Shown here in pieces: positions 24,717 through 24,765 of a stretch of DNA of 24,765 nt. A program made the translations under genes and the position numbers. The DNA lies in the NCBI GenBank assembly GCA_021202205.1, contig JAJQDJ010000170.1:1-24765 (forward strand), given 5' to 3'. The first letter of the stretch is position 1. The number at the start of each line of letters is the position of its first letter. The notes beneath the pieces are model-generated. The model worked only from the letters and a program-made list of their open reading frames with translations. It ran no database searches and was not told where the DNA came from. The stretch comes from Erysipelotrichaceae bacterium. GTDB taxonomy: Bacteria > Bacillota_I > Bacilli_A > Erysipelotrichales > Coprobacillaceae.

Positions 24717-24765
24717 TCGTCTGGTAAAATGTCAAGAAGAAATTTAAAAGATTTTTAAATAAATT

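Noticed and set aside
24717..24765. Possible start of a next gene at the ATG near 24731
   Set aside because: It meets a stop after about nine codons and has no clear ribosome site; too little sequence remains to judge.

Overview
The window is very AT-rich with compact, closely spaced genes and strong AGGAGG ribosome sites. It carries the classic Firmicutes chain smc-ftsY-ylxM-ffh-rpsP-khpA-rimM-trmD-rplS-lepB. Together with truB-ribF, a type III pantothenate kinase and BspA-type leucine-rich repeats, this suggests a gut Firmicute of the Erysipelotrichia type (Coprobacillus or Catenibacterium relatives). That placement is inference from gene content and style; no rRNA is present.

Layout. Positions 1-443 hold a small damaged zone: a possible transposon-end scrap, a minus-strand terminator, the last 76 codons of an FKBP/trigger-factor-like isomerase gene and an orphan terminator. 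Next come truB-ribF (481-2228), and then malQ-patatin (2393-5767), where MalQ carries a C-terminal leucine-rich-repeat extension and the patatin gene has an in-frame stop followed by 70 more open codons. On the minus strand, coaX-coaBC (5989-7955) encode the early steps of coenzyme A synthesis, behind a long leader that may form an attenuator. A lone SRPBCC gene (8243-8638) has its own promoter and terminator.

Positions 8700-14033 look like one translationally coupled unit: nrnA, an unrecognised three-helix membrane protein and a cytoplasmic protein of about 20 Sel1 repeats, each pair overlapping by 8 bases, followed by a decayed copy of the start of the Sel1 gene. This unit, and the MalQ-LRR fusion, are the least ordinary contents of the window.

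Positions 14084-21802 form a tight run: an OmpR-type response regulator and histidine kinase, then smc, ftsY, ylxM and ffh. The SMC has unusually short arms. From 21821 a strong promoter drives rpsP-khpA. rimM-trmD, rplS and lepB follow, with terminator-like hairpins before rimM and lepB and an L19-type leader with its own promoter before rplS. Together these genes serve chromosome segregation, membrane targeting of proteins, signal peptide cleavage, and ribosome and tRNA maturation.
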